64,000 nucleotides of DNA, taken from positions 2,852,001-2,916,000 of the forward strand of contig NC_083714.1 of assembly GCF_033118175.1 (NCBI RefSeq). The letters are read 5' to 3'. Position numbers and translations under genes: made by a program. Positions 61,670 to 64,000 of this stretch are shown here, one piece after another; positions within the stretch are counted from its first letter, which is position 1; each line of letters begins with the position of its first letter. Origin of the DNA: Dama dama (Eukaryota > Chordata > Mammalia > Artiodactyla > Cervidae). The notes under the pieces were generated by a model. It had not been told where the DNA came from and made no database searches. It saw only the letters and a list, made by a program, of their open reading frames with translations.

Positions 61670-64000
61670 GGATCCCTCTAGACTTGAGACAGTGATCTTG
61701 GGTTTTCTCTGGAGTGCCATCAAGGAAATCAAGGCTCCTTTCACGTTTGATGTGGAACACGGAATTGCTCTGCACGCATTGCAGGGGAATCGGGCCTCAT
61801 CTCGCGGCGAGGGGGAAGTCTCATGGTTTTTCTCGAGTTGCGGCCGGAACCTGGGGTATATTCTCGAGTTACGACGGGGAGGGCCCTTCCAGACACGTGT
61901 TTGTTCAGCGACGTCAGGACTCCTGCCTAGGTGCGAGGGACACCTCGGGATTCTCCTCGAGTCTTGGCATGGCAATTGGGACGCGTCTCCACCTGAGGCG
62001 GGAGCCCCAGGGTCCCTTTCCACGTGCCACAGGGATCCTGGGACTCCTATTCATTTTCAAGAGGAGTCAGGCATCGTCTCCTTTGGAAGCATTGATCTCC
62101 GCGGACCTCTCGAGTTTTCAAAGGATGTGAGGCCTCCGGTCGCGATGAGGCGGAGTACTAGGTCTTTCTCTGTGGTCTCCACAGGGGATTCAGACATCCC
62201 TTCGTCTTGGGAGATGCAAGACGAGCCTGCATTCAATTCACTGCAGGGATATCCGGCCTTACTTCGAGTCAGAGCATCTTGGTGTCCATTCCACTTGAGG
62301 CCACAAACTCAGGGTCCCTCCCACATACCTGTAGCTTAGAGAAGCCTCCTCTTGAGGTGCTTGTGGAATGTTGGTATTCCTCTTGAGTCAAAGCCAGGGA
62401 CGAAGCTCTCATCTCGAGTTGATTTGGGGTCCATGGAGCCCTTTCATGTTGCTCCAGTGACCCCAGGATCCCTCTAGACTTGAGACAGTGATCTTGGGTT
62501 TTCTCTGGAGTGCCATCAAGGAAATCAAGGCTCCTTTCACGCTTGATGTGGAACACGGAATTGCTCTGCACGCAGTGCAGGGGAATCGGGCCTCATCTCG
62601 CGGCGAGGGGGAAGTCTCATGGTTTTTCTCGAGTTGCGGCCGGAACCTGGGGTATATTCTCGAGTTACGATGCGGAGGGCCCTTCCAGACACGTGTTTGT
62701 TCATCGACGTCAGGACTCCTGCCTGGGTGCGAAGGACACCTCGGTATTCTCCTCGAATCTTGGCATGGCAATTGGGACGCGTCTCCACATGAGGCGGGAG
62801 ACCCAGGGTCCCTTTCCACGTGCCACAGGAATCCTGGGACTCCTATCCATTTTCAAGAGGAGTCAGGCATCGTCTCCTTTGGAAGCATTGATCTCCGCGG
62901 ACCTCTCGAGTTTTCAAAGGATGTGAGGCCTCCTGTCTCGATGAGGCGGAGAACTAGGTCTTTCTCTGTGGTCTCCACAGGGGATTCAGACATCCCTTCG
63001 TCTTGGGAGATGGAAGTGGAGCCTGCATTCAATTCACTGCAGCGATATCCGGCCTTATTTCGAGTCAGAGCATCTCGGTGTCCATTCCACTTGAGGCCAC
63101 AAACTCAGGGTCCCTCTCACATACCTGTAGCTGAGAGAAGCCTCCTATTGAGGTGCTTGTGGAAAGTTGGTATTCCTCTTGAGTCGAAGCCAGGGACTAA
63201 GCTATCATCTCGAGTTGATTTGGGGTCCACGGAGCCCTTTCGTGTTTGTCCAGTGACCTCAGGATCCCTCTAGACTTGAGACAGTGATCTTGGGTTTTCT
63301 CTGGAGTGCAATCAAGGAAATCAAGGCTCCTTTCACGTTTGATGTGGAACACGGAATTGCTCTGCACGCAGTGCAGGGGAAACGGTCCTCATCTCGCTGC
63401 GAGGGGGAAGTCTCATGGTTTTTCTCGAGTTGCGGCCGGAACCTGGGGTATATTCTCGAGTTACGACGGGGAGGGCCCTTCCAGACACGTGTTTGTTCAG
63501 CGACGTCAGGACTCCTGCCTAGGTGCGAGGGACACCTCGGTATTCTCCTCGAATCTTGGCATGGCAATTGGGACGCGTCTCCACGTGAGGCGGGAGACCC
63601 AGGGTCCCTTTCCACGTGCCACAGGGATCCTGGGACTCCTATTCATTTTCAAGAGGAGTCAGGCATCGTCTCCTTTGGAAGCATTGATCTCCGCGGACCT
63701 CTCGAGTTTTCAAAGGATGTGAGGCCTCCGGTCTCGATGAGGCGGAGAACTAGGTCTTTCTCTGTGGTCTCCACAGGGGATTCAGACATCCCTTCGTCTT
63801 GGGAGATGCAAGAGGAGCCTGCATTCACTTCACTGCAGGGATATCCGGCCTTACTTCGAGTCAGAGCATCTCGGTGTCCATTCCACTTGAGGCCACAAAC
63901 TCAGGGTCCCTCTCACATACCTGTAGCTGAGAGAAGCCTCCTCTTGAGGTGCTTGTGGAAAGTTGGTATTCCTCTTGAGTCGAAGCCAGGGACTAAGCTA
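61670..64000 (+). repeat. Right three-monomer higher-order repeat, copy 2, cut by window end
   Basis: Monomers at 61670 and 62466 plus 739 bp of the one at 63262. The last bases (gactaagcta) match the same place in copy 1 near 61612, so the array continues past the window. Confidence 0.88.

Larger units (their letters stand above)
53946..64000 (+). repeat. Right array of 796-bp CpG-rich satellite (ruminant satellite I-like)
   Basis: Same repeat and same orientation as the left flank. Landmarks lie at 54505, 55302, 56098, 56894, 57690, 58486, 59282, 60078, 60874, 61670, 62466 and 63262, a period of 796 bp with one of 797. In the monomer at 56098 CTCGAG or its one-base variant falls at 56260, 56291, 56384, 56537 and 56841; the spacings 31, 93, 153 and 304 are close to multiples of 31. 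I counted about 41 CpGs in that monomer. The order of monomer types changes from dimers to trimers along the array. Confidence 0.93.

Noticed and set aside
54505..64000. CENP-B box in the 796-bp monomer
   Set aside because: The best candidates by eye (cttcgagtcagagcat and similar) lack the required CGGG half. A systematic scan with the 17-bp motif would settle it.

Overview
This window is satellite DNA from end to end, and I found no protein-coding gene, RNA gene or mobile element in it. It most resembles pericentromeric or centromeric DNA of a mammal. The flanking repeat has a 796-bp monomer, many CpGs, and CTCGAG sites spaced at near-multiples of 31 bp. That fits the ruminant satellite I family (bovine 1.715, ovine/caprine 1.714, cervid satellite I), which is known for units near 0.8-1.4 kb built from 31-bp subrepeats. 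A ruminant, perhaps a cervid or caprine, is therefore the likely source. I infer this from architecture and not from an alignment.

Layout. (1) 1-6976: about 8.8 head-to-tail 796-bp monomers, including two copies of a three-monomer higher-order repeat (HOR, about 2,386 bp). (2) 6977-53945: about 47 kb of an unrelated AT-rich, purine-biased satellite built on a 28-bp unit. (3) 53946-64000: about 12.6 monomers of the 796-bp satellite in the same orientation as the left flank. Here a two-monomer HOR (1,592 bp) gives way, through a chimeric monomer, to a near-perfect three-monomer HOR (2,388 bp) that runs off the window end.

The central block has its own structure. From 6977 to about 32,883 four diverged 28-29-bp units form a 113-bp repeat. 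From about 32,884 to 53,945 the array is mostly plain 28-bp units of another variant family, broken by a 1.2-kb island of the 113-bp type at about 37,436-38,625. On top of this sit larger duplications: a 563-bp HOR (about three copies near 18.0-19.7 kb), nested 620-bp and 2,196-bp duplications (26.7-31.1 kb), a mosaic of roughly 0.5-1 kb segments (33-42 kb) and a 2,248-bp tandem duplication (48.8-53.3 kb).

Long open frames exist: up to 611 codons on the minus strand of the central block, and 261 codons on the plus strand of each 796-bp monomer. They follow from the repeat sequence itself and I do not regard them as genes. At the two edges of the 28-bp block the interrupted 796-bp monomers do not rejoin exactly: about 198 bp of monomer sequence is missing between them. 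The 28-bp/113-bp satellite is one I do not recognise, and it is the most interesting element of the window.
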